A stretch of DNA of 64,000 bases from Parus major (taxonomy: Eukaryota; Chordata; Aves; Passeriformes; Paridae). The DNA lies in contig NC_031774.1 of the NCBI RefSeq assembly GCF_001522545.3, positions 51,365,363 through 51,429,362 of the forward strand, in the 5' to 3' direction. Below the pieces are notes generated by a model, which was given only the letters and a program-made list of their open reading frames with translations, did not search any database and was not told where the DNA came from. Shown here in pieces: positions 1 through 19,850 of this stretch. Both the position numbers and the translations under genes were made by a program. Position 1 is the first letter of the stretch; each line of letters starts with the position of its first letter.

Positions 1-3000
1 ATGTGATAACAGTAAATTCAGTGTAGCTACCTGTTATTAGTCACTGTGACAAAAGTCCCTAAGGCAGGGACTTGGCCTGTGACAATCAGCACTTTGTAAG
101 GCACCTTCCCTGCCTGGTGTGAGGACTCCTTCTAAGGTCACTTCTCAAGCAGTTTCTTTGCTACTGCCTTGTTTTGGAAGATAAGAGAATTTACTAGCAG
201 ACATGGGGGCTATTTCATGCCAGTTGCTCTTTGTGCCCAAGAAGATTTCCAGATATGTTTAATTTACAAGTATAAACACAGCCTTACAGTGGAGAAAGCC
301 TGCCAAGAAATTTGGCAGAGGGAAAAGCTACTTAGGCAGGGACATTCTAATGCTATCTTCCAACTGACAATCAATGTGTGTTGTCTTATTCTCTTTTCAT
401 CTCCCCAGCTTTCATACTTGTTTCTGTTTAAAAAAAAATCCCAAACAACAAAAAAGTGCTTTCTTTCCTTGTGAGACAGATGCTTGTATTTTAATTTGCA
501 GAAACCTTCCTCTTGCAACCTGTCTTTCTTCAATACAGTAGCAGCACTTACATGAGAATTGGCAGGTGATCTCATTTTTATCATCTGCTGCTTCTGTTTT
601 CTGATCATTATTGATCATGCTGCATCATAAACTAACTAATTAGGCCATCTAAATTTGAAAAATTGGAAATAGCACAGTAATTTAAAATAAATCACACCTA
701 TCTAATACACTCAATATAGACAATTCATATAGAGCTATTTTAAAAGTAGAAACTGAATTTGAAAATCATTGTGGGTAAAGGAGGCAATCTCTAACAAAGA
801 CTCCAAAATGGGGAGGAGACCACAGGACTGTTAAATCGCTTTGTCTGTTATTTGATAACTGGGCAGTTAGTGCTTCAAGCAAGCTGCTCCTCAGCCTTCG
901 CTAGTTGAGACAGAGGAAATAATGTCTTGTCAAGAAAAATCACCATGTTCTCTATCCCCACCTTAGGTTTTAATTTCCTGTCTAAATTGCTAAATATAAG
1001 ATGGAGACTGTAAATTCAGACTACTTAAATACTACTCTCACAGAATTCAGTGTAAATGGAGTTTTTTGGTAGCAACTGATACCCTCCAACCAGTCAGAAA
1101 CACACTGGCTATGTTATATGTTCCTGTAATGTCAGAGCCAGCCCTGGGGGCAAAATATACCCAAGACACAAAAAAAGTTGGCTATTTGCTGATTTACTCT
1201 TTTATTCTAATAAATGGCTATCCTGTCTTTTTTTTTTTTTTTTTTTCTTAAATACAAGTAATTGATCTCTGGCATTAAAAAAAATTTCAAAATCATATGA
1301 TCTGAAAATAAGATCTTAATATCTATGGCATACCAGCCATAGTGTTAATGAATCAAAGTACTCAGGCAGAGAAATTCAGGGAATACATTACTGTACAAAT
1401 TTATTGAAAGTATCTTCAGGTATTTAAAAAAGTGAGATAGTGTATGTTCATACTATTTGGTTATGTTTATGTATTTTTTTCTATAAATGTATTTTACACA
1501 TACAAGAGAAGCACAGATGACAGTGGAGAGCTCAAAACAACTTGAGTTAAATTCTAAATTACAGAATTCTAATACTGTACAAACACTTAATCCTTTACAC
1601 ATTTTAAAGTATTCTTACAGCACTGAAGATCTATTCCATATAAGCCTGTAAAGTTTGTTATTGTAATTCTTTTACAACAGAGTGCTCTGTAGACAAAATA
1701 AATACCCCACACATAACCAACAACTGAAGCTTTAACCTGACACTTATGAGATCCATCCAGTGACAAGAATGAAGCAAAAGCCTGAATAATTTCAACTGAC
1801 TGAATAAAAACAAGAATCAGGAATGAAAATTGCATTATTTGAAAAGTCTCTGATGAATAAAGTCAATGTGTAAACTCTGAACAAAACAGGTCACTAATAT
1901 AAGAGGGATTTTCTCCTAGGGACAAAATTAAAACAATCACATGACAAGTTAGTTATTGTTTAATCAGCAGCTGAAAGAAAATCAGGCATTGTAAGAATAA
2001 CAGCATATAAGTTTTTACAGAATAAGAAGATATAAAATCTAGATTTCAGGTGTACTAACAAATTTTAATTTTGCATTCACAAGCTGAGATTTCTGGAGAT
2101 TCTTAAAAAACCACTTCAGCACCATCCTAATCATGTGATCACATCATGAGAGTGACCAGGCAACAGAAAGAACCCAGCAAAACAAAAGACTTCAAACACA
2201 CGCTGAACAAAAAACAGGTTAAAGTCTGTCAGCTTTAAGCTATGAAAATTTGTGTAGCTACAAAAAAAAACTTACTACCAGTTAGATTATCTGAATTTGT
2301 TGTAGTCAAAGATGAAGACTGAAAGAAAGGTTAAAATTTTTATGAGCATTTTAAGACTGAAAACTTCGAGGATAAATTAAAGGAAGTGCTCTAATTACAC
2401 TTGTATAGAACATTGAAGAATAAAAGAGACTTGATCACTGGGTAGAGTTCTTTCGTGCATCTGTAACAATAGATGTTATCTAACCTCTCCCCTCCCTCCC
2501 CTCTGCTTCAGCACACACAGACGTTCAAGCTTAGAATGGTTAGTGGAAATGGAAATAAAGGCTGGGAAGAAAAAGTTGTAGCAATATGAACTCATCCAAC
2601 ACCCCAAAAAAGTGGCCATGAATAATTCAAAAGAGTAAGATTTAATGTGCAAGAGGCTAAAGAAACCAGGAAATAAGGAATAATCTAAATATAAATTATA
2701 AGCAAGTGATGGAACTCGAAGACAACACCCAATTATTGTAACTCTATAGAGAGTGTGTAAATTTAATAACAATTTAGAATAAAGAATCCAATACAAAATG
2801 ACACAAAAGACAGCACTACAGTAGTCAAAATAGGGTATTATAGAAATCTGAAGCAGACACTTTGTTACAAAGATGCCAAGATACTGAGGAAGAAAAAGCT
2901 ATGATGTTTAAGTATGACATTAATGCACGTGGGAAGAGAGAAATAACCAAAGAAATTAAGGAAGAAGCAAGAAGTTGAGCTTCAAGGCCACGGTACGTAA

Positions 3001-3100
3001 TTATTGCACTCAGCCAGATGTGCAGGGTGTGACACGGGATGATGTGAAGGATGCTACGCAATGAATGGCAAGGCGTGCCGAACCACGAAAATTTAGCAAT
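1..3100. other. AT-rich non-coding stretch (possible MOK intron 1)
   Basis: I recognise no exon in this stretch on either strand. The open frames in it are short, overlap one another and show no family motif. It contains a pure T run at about 1231-1247 and otherwise ordinary AT-rich sequence. By synteny with human chromosome 14, a minus-strand gene starting in the CpG island at 3110-3640 would be MOK, which would make this stretch its first intron. I looked for the conserved MOK kinase N-terminus (glycine-loop codons) and did not find it. Confidence 0.4.
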
Positions 3101-3492
3101 TCCTGAGGAAGTACTTGCTGACACCAGCAGCCAGGGTGATGCCCCGCAGGAGCCGAGAGAAAGACCTGTTCGCCCCCTTTTGCGGAGGCCTGAGACGCAG
3201 AGACCAGCGCTGGCATGCGAGACCCAGGAGCTGCTCACGGGCTGCAGGGATGGCGTTTCCAGGGACTACAGAAGCACCTACGGCGCCCTCAGCGCGGCTA
3301 CTCCCTAAAACCACAGCCCCTTCGGTGACCGTCAGCCTCCCTGGAGGCTCCGGGCCCGCACCACCCCTCAGAAAGGACCCGAGGCCTTCCCCCGTACCCC
3401 CTTACTGTGCCTCCCGCGCCTTCTCGCAGGTGCCGAGGTTGGCGGATGAGCGGCCGGGCCCGACCCGGCCCCGCTCCCGGCGCTCCCCTCAG

Positions 3493-3503
3493 GCCGCCAT
3501 GTT
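3493..3503 (+). promoter_or_regulatory. YY1-like site
   Basis: GCCGCCATGTT closely matches the YY1 consensus (GCCGCCATNTT). It lies 8 bases from an X-box inside the CpG island, a position typical of core promoters. Confidence 0.45.
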
Positions 3504-3511
3504 GTGTTCCA

Positions 3512-3525
3512 GTCGCCCCGGCAAC
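3512..3525 (+). promoter_or_regulatory. RFX X-box, perfect consensus
   Basis: GTCGCC, a two-base CC spacer and GGCAAC together match the X-box consensus GTNRCC-N(0-3)-RGYAAC at every defined position. RFX factors use this element to drive ciliary genes. It sits at the centre of the CpG island that I propose as the MOK promoter. Confidence 0.6.
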
Positions 3526-3578
3526 CGCGCAAGCGCCGGCCCCGCGCCGCGGCCCACTGCGCACGGCACGGCCGGGGG

Positions 3579-3588
3579 GCGCATGCGC
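3579..3588. promoter_or_regulatory. NRF1-like palindrome
   Basis: GCGCATGCGC is the palindromic core of the NRF1 site, a common CpG-island promoter element. The flanking base on one side departs from the full consensus. A weaker relative (TGCGCACGGC) lies about 20 bases upstream. Confidence 0.45.
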
Positions 3589-4029
3589 ACTGTGCACGGG
3601 GTGCGAGCGAGCCTAGATGCGAGACCAGGTGCAGGAGAATTGTGGATGTCGCACCCTCGGTAATCTTTTTTTAAGGAAAAGGAAAGACAATCCCAAGGTG
3701 AACGGGAAGTCTGAACGAGAGGCATCAGGACTGAAGTCAGGAGAATGGAGCAGTAACTGGGCAAAACGTAATTTCGGCAGTGCGAGATCGCAACCCATTG
3801 GCCACCTGCCCAAAACGGACCCCAGACTCAGTTGGAAAAAAGAACTGCGCCTGCGGACTAATTAGCATGAGCAGCGAGATGCTACTAGCTAATAGTAGTT
3901 TGAATACTAATTAATAGAAAAGTTACGTAGTTGGTAACCAAGGAATGCTGATGCCTCTGTTTGTCAAAAGGTATAGCAAGTGTAAAGTTTTGATGATCGC
4001 TGAGCTAGAGTGGGTTACCATCCAGCTCC

Positions 4030-4460
4030 CTGCGATCCGCAGACTAGAATAAAGCCCAGAAATCACCTCGAGGTGGCAATCGGCGCTGCGCACCCGGTAG
4101 CGAGCCCACGTTCGGGAAAACATCACGGTCCCGACTCCCCGGAGATGACGGGGCTGAGCCGCCCGTGGGTGAGGGGCTAAGGAGAGGATCCCTCGGGACA
4201 AGAGATGTGCTCCACAAATCCAGCGGCGGGCCCTGTCTGCTCTCAAGTCTCCCGTGGGCGCAGCAGCGCCCCGGCGGGCTCAGATTCATCCCCGGTGATG
4301 GCCTGATCCCTGGCGGATCCTGCGCGCTACTGCGGGATGGGGGGAGCTTCCGAACCGCCAGCCCCGCAGAGAGAAGAGCGCGGAAAGAGACCAAGGGGAG
4401 GTTCTCCTCACCGAGCTGTCTCCAAAATTCTGCATTTTGGAGAGCTGTATCATCCCCCCT
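4030..4460. promoter_or_regulatory. second CpG-rich block, unassigned
   Basis: GC- and CpG-rich sequence, distinct from the islands at 3110-3640 and 5940-6790, from which it is separated by AT-rich sequence. Open frames here run in several overlapping directions, as expected from stop-poor GC-rich DNA, and none resembles a known protein. It may be an alternative promoter of the minus-strand gene, part of the open chromatin around the tRNA gene, or an unannotated non-coding transcript start. Confidence 0.3.
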
Positions 4461-4983
4461 ATCCCTGCCCCCCGGTGTTTGCCTCTCGGTAAACGGACAT
4501 CCTGTGCTTTAACGTAGCAGAAAAGTTGTCTTTTCTACGCAGCGTATGTAGTGAAAATCAAAATACTAGGAAAAGGTGACTTGTTTGTCCGTGCAAACCA
4601 AGATCCTAGTAGTGCGTTAAACAGAATAATAGATGCTTTTAAAGAATGTTCAAATATTTTAATTAAAAGAAACCGGAATCATATCCTAGTAAACTTCAAG
4701 AAGTATTACCCTATTGATTAGAGGCGAAGTTGTTCCCCGTCCCGCGTTATGGTTCCCTACCAAGCACTCTATCTCTCTATAGGCAGGGAACAGTTTTTCG
4801 ATTTGCTTTTTGGTATTGCTGAGGAATTTAGCGTGTGTTTCCATATGCACGGGCCCACCTGCAGCGCTCCCGAGGACAAGAAGGTTCCTCGCCCAGTCTG
4901 TCGCCCTCACTCCTCCGGTGAAAGGGTGGAACATTTACACCGGTCTGTCCTTATTTATCCCAGATGCAAATAAACAATCAGCT

Positions 4984-5057
4984 GGCCGGTTAGCTCAGTT
5001 GGTTAGAGCGTGGTGCTAATAACGCCAAGGTCGCGGGTTCGATCCCCGTACGGGCCA
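4984..5057 (+). tRNA. tRNA-Ile (anticodon AAT)
   Basis: A complete 74-base cytosolic tRNA gene without intron. The acceptor strand begins GGCCGGT and closes with ACGGGCC plus discriminator A at 5057. The internal A box (TAGCTCAGTTGG, 4991-5002) and B box (GGTTCGATCC, 5036-5045) are intact. The anticodon AAT is at 5018-5020 in the loop CTAATAA and gives inosine-34 isoleucine tRNA. No CCA is encoded, as expected in a eukaryote. From memory, a tRNA-Ile-AAT gene also lies just upstream of human ZNF839, so the position appears conserved. It decodes isoleucine AUU, AUC and AUA codons in cytosolic translation. Confidence 0.97.
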
Positions 5058-5069
5058 CGAAATTTCGCC

Positions 5070-5104
5070 TTTTTCCTTCTCTCTCATTCCCCTCTTTTTT
5101 TTTT
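5070..5104 (+). terminator. RNA polymerase III terminator of tRNA-Ile
   Basis: A run of five T residues at 5070-5074 begins 13 bases after the mature tRNA end, and a run of ten T residues follows at 5095-5104. Four or more T residues end Pol III transcription in vertebrates, so the first run is the probable terminator and the second a back-up. Confidence 0.8.
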
Positions 5105-5509
5105 CGTTTCTCAAATTTGTCCCAGCGATTCCCACCCACTTCACGCGGTTCTGCTGAGACGCGGTGCGGCCTCTTCACAAGGGCCCGGCCGCAGGGCGGG
5201 GTGTGTGCTTGTCTGTCTGTCTGTGCGGAGCTCGAGGACCCAGGACGGATGCAGCCCGGACCGAGCTTCATTGCGCTCCTACGGCTCATGGAGCCCGGCC
5301 GGCCCAGTAAGAGCGCAGACTTCTGTTTCTGCCCGAGCGGCTGCAACGTGTTCGGGTGACCCCTTCGGGCTCTTTCCTGCCGTGTGGGTTTGCCCTTCCC
5401 GCGGTCCCCCGCCCGAAACCCCACCGCTTGAGAGCGAGTGGCGGAGCACACACATGAATAGGTCACGTTGGAGGAGACCGCAACTCGTCCGACGTCCCTG
5501 CTAAAGCTG
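5105..5509. other. GC-rich spacer between tRNA and CR1 element
   Basis: No gene recognised. The sequence is moderately CpG-rich and includes a short GTCT repeat near 5211-5224. It may be part of the wider ZNF839 promoter domain. The long minus-strand open frame that spans it also runs through the tRNA gene and the CR1 fragment, so it is not coding. Confidence 0.5.
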
Positions 5510-5930
5510 ACTTGTCCTACGGCACACGGCACAGGATTGCGTCCAGAACTTTCTGAGATATCTCCAGCTGAGGGAGACTGCACAATCTCTCTGAGCAACC
5601 TGTTCCAGTGCTCGGTAACCTGCACAGTTAAGTTCCTCCTCCGCATGTTCAAGTGGAACTTTCTGTTCATCACTTTCTGGCACTTGTCTCATATCCTAGA
5701 GGTTTGCATCTCCGAGAAGAGCATGAATCTATTCTCTTGGCAGAAACCCCTTTGTTTATATACAGACATGAGTTGTCTCTCCTGAAGGCTGGAAAGGCGC
5801 GACTGCTCATCCTTTCCTCGTAAGACAGACGCTCTAGTCCCGCAACCATCCCCCACTGCCCTCCACTGTCCCCGCTCTAGGAACTCCTTGGCCCTCTTGT
5901 ACTGAGACTTGGTACAGACTCAGCCTGAAC
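5510..5930 (-). repeat. CR1 LINE 3' fragment
   Basis: The plus strand reads as the reverse complement of the 3' part of an avian CR1 element. Recognisable pieces in order are CACAGGATTGCGTCCAG, CAACCTGTTCCAGTGCTC, CTTTCCTCGTAAGACAGA and CCCTCCACTGTCCCC. The copy is diverged, with several small differences from the usual CR1 text, and carries no intact reverse transcriptase. It ends within about 100 bases of the ZNF839 CpG island. Boundaries are approximate. Confidence 0.75.
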
Positions 5931-6066
5931 AGCGGGGAAACCCAACTCACGGTAACTCCGCCCGCGGGTCCCACCTCCAACCCCACCCGGGGCCAGGAGC
6001 TCCGGGCGCACCTCCGCCGGTTTTTGCCCGCGCGAGCCGCCGTCGGCGCCGGGCGGCCCCGCCCCG

Positions 6067-6231
6067 NNNNNNNNNNNNNNNNNNNNNNNNNNNNNNNNNN
6101 NNNNNNNNNNNNNNNNNNNNNNNNNNNNNNNNNNNNNNNNNNNNNNNNNNNNNNNNNNNNNNNNNNNNNNNNNNNNNNNNNNNNNNNNNNNNNNNNNNNN
6201 NNNNNNNNNNNNNNNNNNNNNNNNNNNNNNN
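6067..6231. other. assembly gap (165 N)
   Basis: An unresolved run of N inside the extremely GC-rich first exon of ZNF839, as is common for bird CpG islands. It hides the probable start codon and N-terminal residues. The real length of the gap is unknown, so no reading frame should be inferred across it. Confidence 0.99.
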
Positions 6232-16501
<10,270 letters not shown>

Positions 16502-16885
16502 AATAGAAAACCCTATAAGCTTTCTTCTGGAAAAGACTGATTATAAAATGTATATTTTTCTAATGTGAATACTGAGATAATGGAAATTTAACTTATTTGT
16601 AAACTGTTTCTATGCCCTGTACTTTTTATAACTTATGTTTATATAAATCTAGCAGCATTGCAACCAAAAATTCTAGAATTAACATTGTTCTCTTTGCTTT
16701 GTATGTTGGGGATGGGTGGAAAGTGGAAATTTTGTCAACCCTAAAACTTGCACTGTTCCCTTTTGTTACGTAATTCCTTTTCTCTATAGCCATCTAAAAA
16801 TGCAGTTGTACTGCTGTTTAGCAGTGATGTGCTGTGTACTGGCAAGCTGTATATGGGTAAAATAAAAGCTGTATTAAAAATGTGC
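16502..16885 (+). other. ZNF839: ZNF839 3' UTR
   Basis: AT-rich sequence from the stop codon to just past the AATAAA at 16861. No other canonical signal occurs earlier, so a 3' UTR of roughly 380 bases is expected. Confidence 0.6.
16861..16866 (+). terminator. ZNF839: ZNF839 poly(A) signal AATAAA
   Basis: A canonical hexamer 360 bases after the stop codon, followed by a GT-rich stretch (TGTGCATTTTCTGTG) at the distance expected for a downstream element. Confidence 0.7.
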
Positions 16886-19585
16886 ATTTTCTGTGCCGCT
16901 GAGATTAGAAAACACTGTTATTGCACTTTTAAAAAGCTATCTTGAATATTCATTAGCATCTAGACTTGATGCACATAAATCTGCCTGGAATAATGGGCAG
17001 GTTTAAGTATAATCCATAATAAACTTGTGCATTCTGGGAACAATGTGACAGCCTAGCTGATCCTTACTGAAATAAGCATTCACTGAGTTAAGAGACAGAA
17101 ATAGTTTCAAAGAAAATCTGGTTTGTACTGAACAATTGGAAGTACAATTGAAAGTATTTAAGTTGCTTGTCCAATGTTCAGCCACACCTTTAAAAATTGC
17201 TGTTGCGTAGACATAAAAGGGAAGATGCATAAGTAGTGATCTGATTTTCCCTAATGTGGTACCAAATTCTTTTTTTGCTTTAGTCTATCATGGCCTATTT
17301 TTGTTAGACTAGTATTACACTTTTCAGATGATGCATCCTTTATCAGTTCTACACTTCAACCTTCCCAGTAAATCCACACTGCCTTGTACTGTTTAATCAT
17401 AATGCAAAGGGACTGTTGCTCTAGGCAGGGAGAAAGCTTGGCAAATTACTTGAATTCTTGTCATACTTAAAGTTGATCCTTGGATCAAGTTATATTTTTG
17501 TGGAGACGTACTACCAGCATCTTATCCAAGGCACTGTCTTTTCTTTCAAGAAGTTTAGCAGGTGAAAAAGAACAGCATTAAATGAGCAGACATTACTGAA
17601 AAGTGGTAACAGATCTTTAAAATGTGTGTGTCACCTCGTTACTGAAGAAATGCAACTAGTGGGGCAATTGGACAAATCTGCCACGGACAGGAGGCAAAAT
17701 CAACAAATCTTAAATCAAGTATCAACACTGATTTTTTTTTCATAGTATTGTTACTGAAGAAAAATAATAAAATTTAATCTAAACAGAATACAATTAACAG
17801 ATTAAAAACTGCTCTATGTCCCTTTAAACATAATTGGGTAAGGCTTTTCTGTTTGGTGGGGTTTTTCTTGGTTGCCTAAGTAGAAGCTGAATTCAGTTAC
17901 CCAGAATGTTGCCCTTTATGAGTAGTTACAGTGAAAGATACTGTCCATTAATGAGTTATTAATGAGCTACTTGTTCTGGGTTTTTATCCCTCTTTAGGAG
18001 GTGGTAATTGCCAGAGGATGGATACAGACCTACTTTGTAGTGAAGGCAGCATTCAAGCAAAGTTCTGCTGGTCTTTCAAAGTCTTTGCAGTGAGCATTTC
18101 TTTATAATACTCTTTTGTACTGACTATCTAATAATTATACTTGAGGCTACAAATACAACAATCGACTGCTTAGAGGTAGAATCAGAAAACATCTCTGCAA
18201 TGATTTTGCAGTAATCTTCCAGTGCCCAACAACAATCAATAAGCAAGAGGGTCTGTGAATATGAAGACCCTTTCCTGAAGAGCTTTTTTCCTCTTAAGGA
18301 ATGAGAGCAAACCACAATTTCCACCTATGCAGAAAATGAAAACTTGCTTCAATTTTGCCTTCCCTATCAATTTGCACATGCTGGGAAATAGAATACACCT
18401 ACTCTCATCTTAAAAGAACAATTCTATATGTGAACTGATCTCTTCTCCTTGAAAAATATTTTTGAAGTACTGAGATGTTTCCATAGTGACAGAAGTCTGG
18501 CCCAACTCAGGTGAATTAAGGTGTCTGTTAAACTAAGTGAAACACTTCCACTGAAAAAAAATAACCCAACAAAGCTGTTCCTACCTTTATTCTCCTTGAG
18601 TTACAGCAGAATTTCTTTTTAGATGCTGGAATCGTGGGCTAAGAATAGACTCTTATTAGCTACTAGAAACAACCTCATTGTTCAACAGAGCAACATCTCA
18701 ATAAAACTTGCTAATTCATGTCTGTCTGTCCTGTTACTGCAGGAAACAGATATATTTCCCTTATTAAGCTTATGAGGTTTCAGCTTGGGACTAATTAGGT
18801 AAGCGACCCTGCTTTTCCTATCAGTACAGAGGGAAGGACACACCTTCAAACCAAAACCATTTGACATCAGTAACAGTAACCCAAAGAAAAACGCACTGAG
18901 CCCTATGACAGGGAGCAAACAAGATGGGATACAGCCTTGACTAAAGCAGGTTTTGTTTCATTCAACAGATGCTTTCATGAAACATCTCTTGAAAAAGAAA
19001 AAAATTAAAATTAATTCATGGGAACAAGATCTTATTATATAATGACTATATAATGCTGACTTGTTCTAAACCTTCCCCAGGTGCTGGCTCAGGCTTGGAT
19101 CACTTTTTTGAGTGTTTTGATGTACCCAACAACACCAGAATCAAAACCAAGCCAGAATTTGCACTATTGTGTGCAACAACAGCATTTCAAAATCACATAC
19201 CAAACTATGTGGATCCTTTTGGATTCTTCTTTTTGTGCTTTCCTTTCCTCCACATATAAAGCAACTACAAAAACATCTGCCCTGTTAATTCATGCAAAAA
19301 ATACCCCATGAAAGATCAAGAAGTGCTGAATTTCTATGGTAAAAAGGACCATACAGGTATTTTAGGCTGTTCAGATTTGGGAGGAAATAACATTTTTTGC
19401 TGTAGCTTCTATATGCATTGAATCCCCCAGACTTACCTCTTTCTGAATATAGAGGACTTAGCCTCTTACCTGTAGCCTCTGTGTTGCCCTTAAAATAGAT
19501 AAAAACAACCAGAACTAGATTTCCCCAAGCAGTAAAAGGAGTATCAGCTCAGACAAAGTAAGGAATATGGATAGAGAAAAATATT
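16886..19585. other. intergenic region between convergent ZNF839 and CINP
   Basis: About 2.7 kb between the two 3' ends. I find no exon, RNA gene or identifiable repeat here, only AT-rich sequence with short open frames that lack any family similarity. Longer 3' UTR forms of either gene could extend into it. Confidence 0.6.
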
Positions 19586-19591
19586 TTTAAT
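19586..19591 (-). terminator. CINP: possible CINP poly(A) signal (ATTAAA)
   Basis: On the minus strand ATTAAA, the commonest variant signal, lies 57 bases past the TAG stop. It is the nearest candidate; a more distal signal cannot be excluded. Confidence 0.4.
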
Positions 19592-19647
19592 AAGTTTTAC
19601 AAAAAAATCAACTTACTTGGTAAGCCAGCCATGTAACCTTTGGAATT

Positions 19648-19850
19648 CTAGCACTGCCTGTGTCCTGTTTCCAGCAGCATGGCTTCAAGCAGCAGCATGC
19701 TGCTGTTCTCAATGTAAGGCTGGTACAACCACGAGGATAAATACACCATCATCAGATCCTGGTCAGCAGAATGAGCTATGTCTTGTACAATTGTTTGCTT
19801 GAGTTGTAGCTCCTTCTTGTACATTTCAGACAGCTTCAGAGAAACCTCAT
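19648..19850 (-). CDS. CINP: CINP coding exon 5 (last)
   Basis: After acceptor CATTTCAG the two bases AT complete a tyrosine codon with the last T of exon 4, then EVSLKLSEMYKKELQLKQ and onward to LLETGHRQC and TAG at 19650-19648. It covers about residues 145-211. Confidence 0.95.

Larger units (their letters stand above)
3110..3640 (-). promoter_or_regulatory. CpG-island promoter, candidate MOK promoter
   Basis: The sequence changes abruptly from AT-rich to very GC- and CpG-rich and carries clustered promoter motifs: a YY1-like site at 3493-3503, an RFX X-box at 3512-3525 and an NRF1-like palindrome at 3579-3588. The AT-rich sequence resumes after about 3650. On the minus strand a plausible splice donor (GTAAGG) reads from 3405 downward, which could end a first exon. 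In human, the minus-strand neighbour upstream of ZNF839 is MOK, a MAPK-related kinase linked to cilia, and an X-box fits a ciliary gene. The assignment is inference from synteny and motif; no MOK coding exon is visible. Confidence 0.45.

Noticed and set aside
1..3500. MOK coding exons on the minus strand
   Set aside because: I searched for the conserved kinase N-terminus and other kinase motifs and found none. Only the promoter assignment is offered, on synteny and motif grounds.
3115..3663. 182-codon plus-strand open frame in the CpG island
   Set aside because: GC-rich DNA lacks stop codons and several overlapping frames are open here on both strands. The translation is Arg/Pro/Ala-rich without any family motif.
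4990..5673. 227-codon minus-strand open frame
   Set aside because: It runs through the tRNA gene in antisense and into the CR1 fragment, so it cannot be a real protein gene.
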